Positions 14,586 through 14,654 of a stretch of 14,654 nt of DNA are shown here, in pieces. The notes under the pieces are model-generated. The model saw only the letters and a list, made by a program, of their open reading frames with translations. It searched no databases and had not been told where the DNA came from. The translations under genes and the position numbers were made by a program. This DNA is from Betaproteobacteria bacterium (GTDB lineage: Bacteria > Pseudomonadota > Gammaproteobacteria > Burkholderiales > SG8-39). Positions within the stretch are counted from its first letter, which is position 1, and every line of letters starts with the position of its first letter. The DNA is taken from the NCBI GenBank assembly GCA_007280315.1, contig QYQC01000101.1:1-14654 (forward strand), read 5' to 3'.

Positions 14586-14654
14586 CTAGTGTCCCGAATC
14601 GCTTATTCGCTGAAGAAATGACGCCGCGTACTCAACTGCCGTAACGCTGCAGAC
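14586..14654 (-). CDS. C-terminal end of an unidentified gene, cut by the right edge
   Basis: Read on the minus strand, 22 codons are open from the window edge to a TAG at 14588-14586, giving a tail that ends AASFLQRISDSGH. The stop directly abuts the ATG of the histidine-phosphatase gene in the same frame. That tight junction, typical of co-translated operon genes, is the main reason to call it coding. Twenty-two codons without a stop is weak evidence by itself and the family cannot be named. Confidence 0.45.
   Translation of the reverse strand, partial: VCSVTAVEYAASFLQRISDSGH

Noticed and set aside
13890..14621. Plus-strand frame opposite the histidine phosphatase
   Set aside because: It is a shadow of a gene with a clear RHG motif and conserved flanking blocks.

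Overview
The window looks like chromosomal DNA of a GC-rich proteobacterium. Betaproteobacteria is my best guess, from the high G+C at third codon positions, the Bfr sequence style, the polar amino-acid ABC cassette and the PIN toxins. That assignment is an inference and no rRNA or marker gene is present to test it. Genes are dense and lie on both strands in short units. I see no tRNA, rRNA, insertion sequence, CRISPR array or phage gene.

Layout. The left edge (1-248) holds the end of a rubrerythrin/ferritin-like protein. It is followed by a tandem-GNAT acetyltransferase (minus, TTG start), an unrecognised 225-residue protein (plus) and a membrane-anchored metallophosphoesterase (minus). A FitA/VapB-VapC toxin-antitoxin pair (3816-4539) follows, with a -10 box buried in a 16-bp perfect palindrome. 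It converges on an SDR oxidoreductase (minus); a hairpin covers both stop codons. Bases 5364-6187 are mostly non-coding, relatively AT-rich in the middle, with one doubtful small ORF. Bacterioferritin (6188-6652) then faces a PPOX/FMN-split-barrel protein (minus).

Bases 7553-10846 form one clear operon: a periplasmic amino-acid-type binding protein, one permease, one ATPase and a cytoplasmic metallo-beta-lactamase-fold hydrolase, with the last two junctions overlapping. It converges on a C45-family (penicillin acyltransferase-like) Ntn hydrolase with no signal peptide. An importer beside two cytoplasmic hydrolases suggests uptake and breakdown of a small acylated or peptide-like compound, but the substrate cannot be read from the sequence.

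The right part has a second, apparently solitary PIN-domain protein, then an HtrA-like protease/PDZ protein that has lost all three catalytic residues (a pseudoprotease). Two tandem hairpins come next, one a perfect 21-bp stem. Last is a histidine-phosphatase family protein in which Ser replaces the second conserved His, directly abutting the tail of another minus-strand gene that runs off the right edge.

The most notable items are the pseudoprotease, the importer plus MBL plus C45 neighbourhood, the palindromic toxin-antitoxin promoter, and two adjacent genes whose -10-like boxes sit exactly 7 nt before their ATG, suggesting leaderless transcripts.
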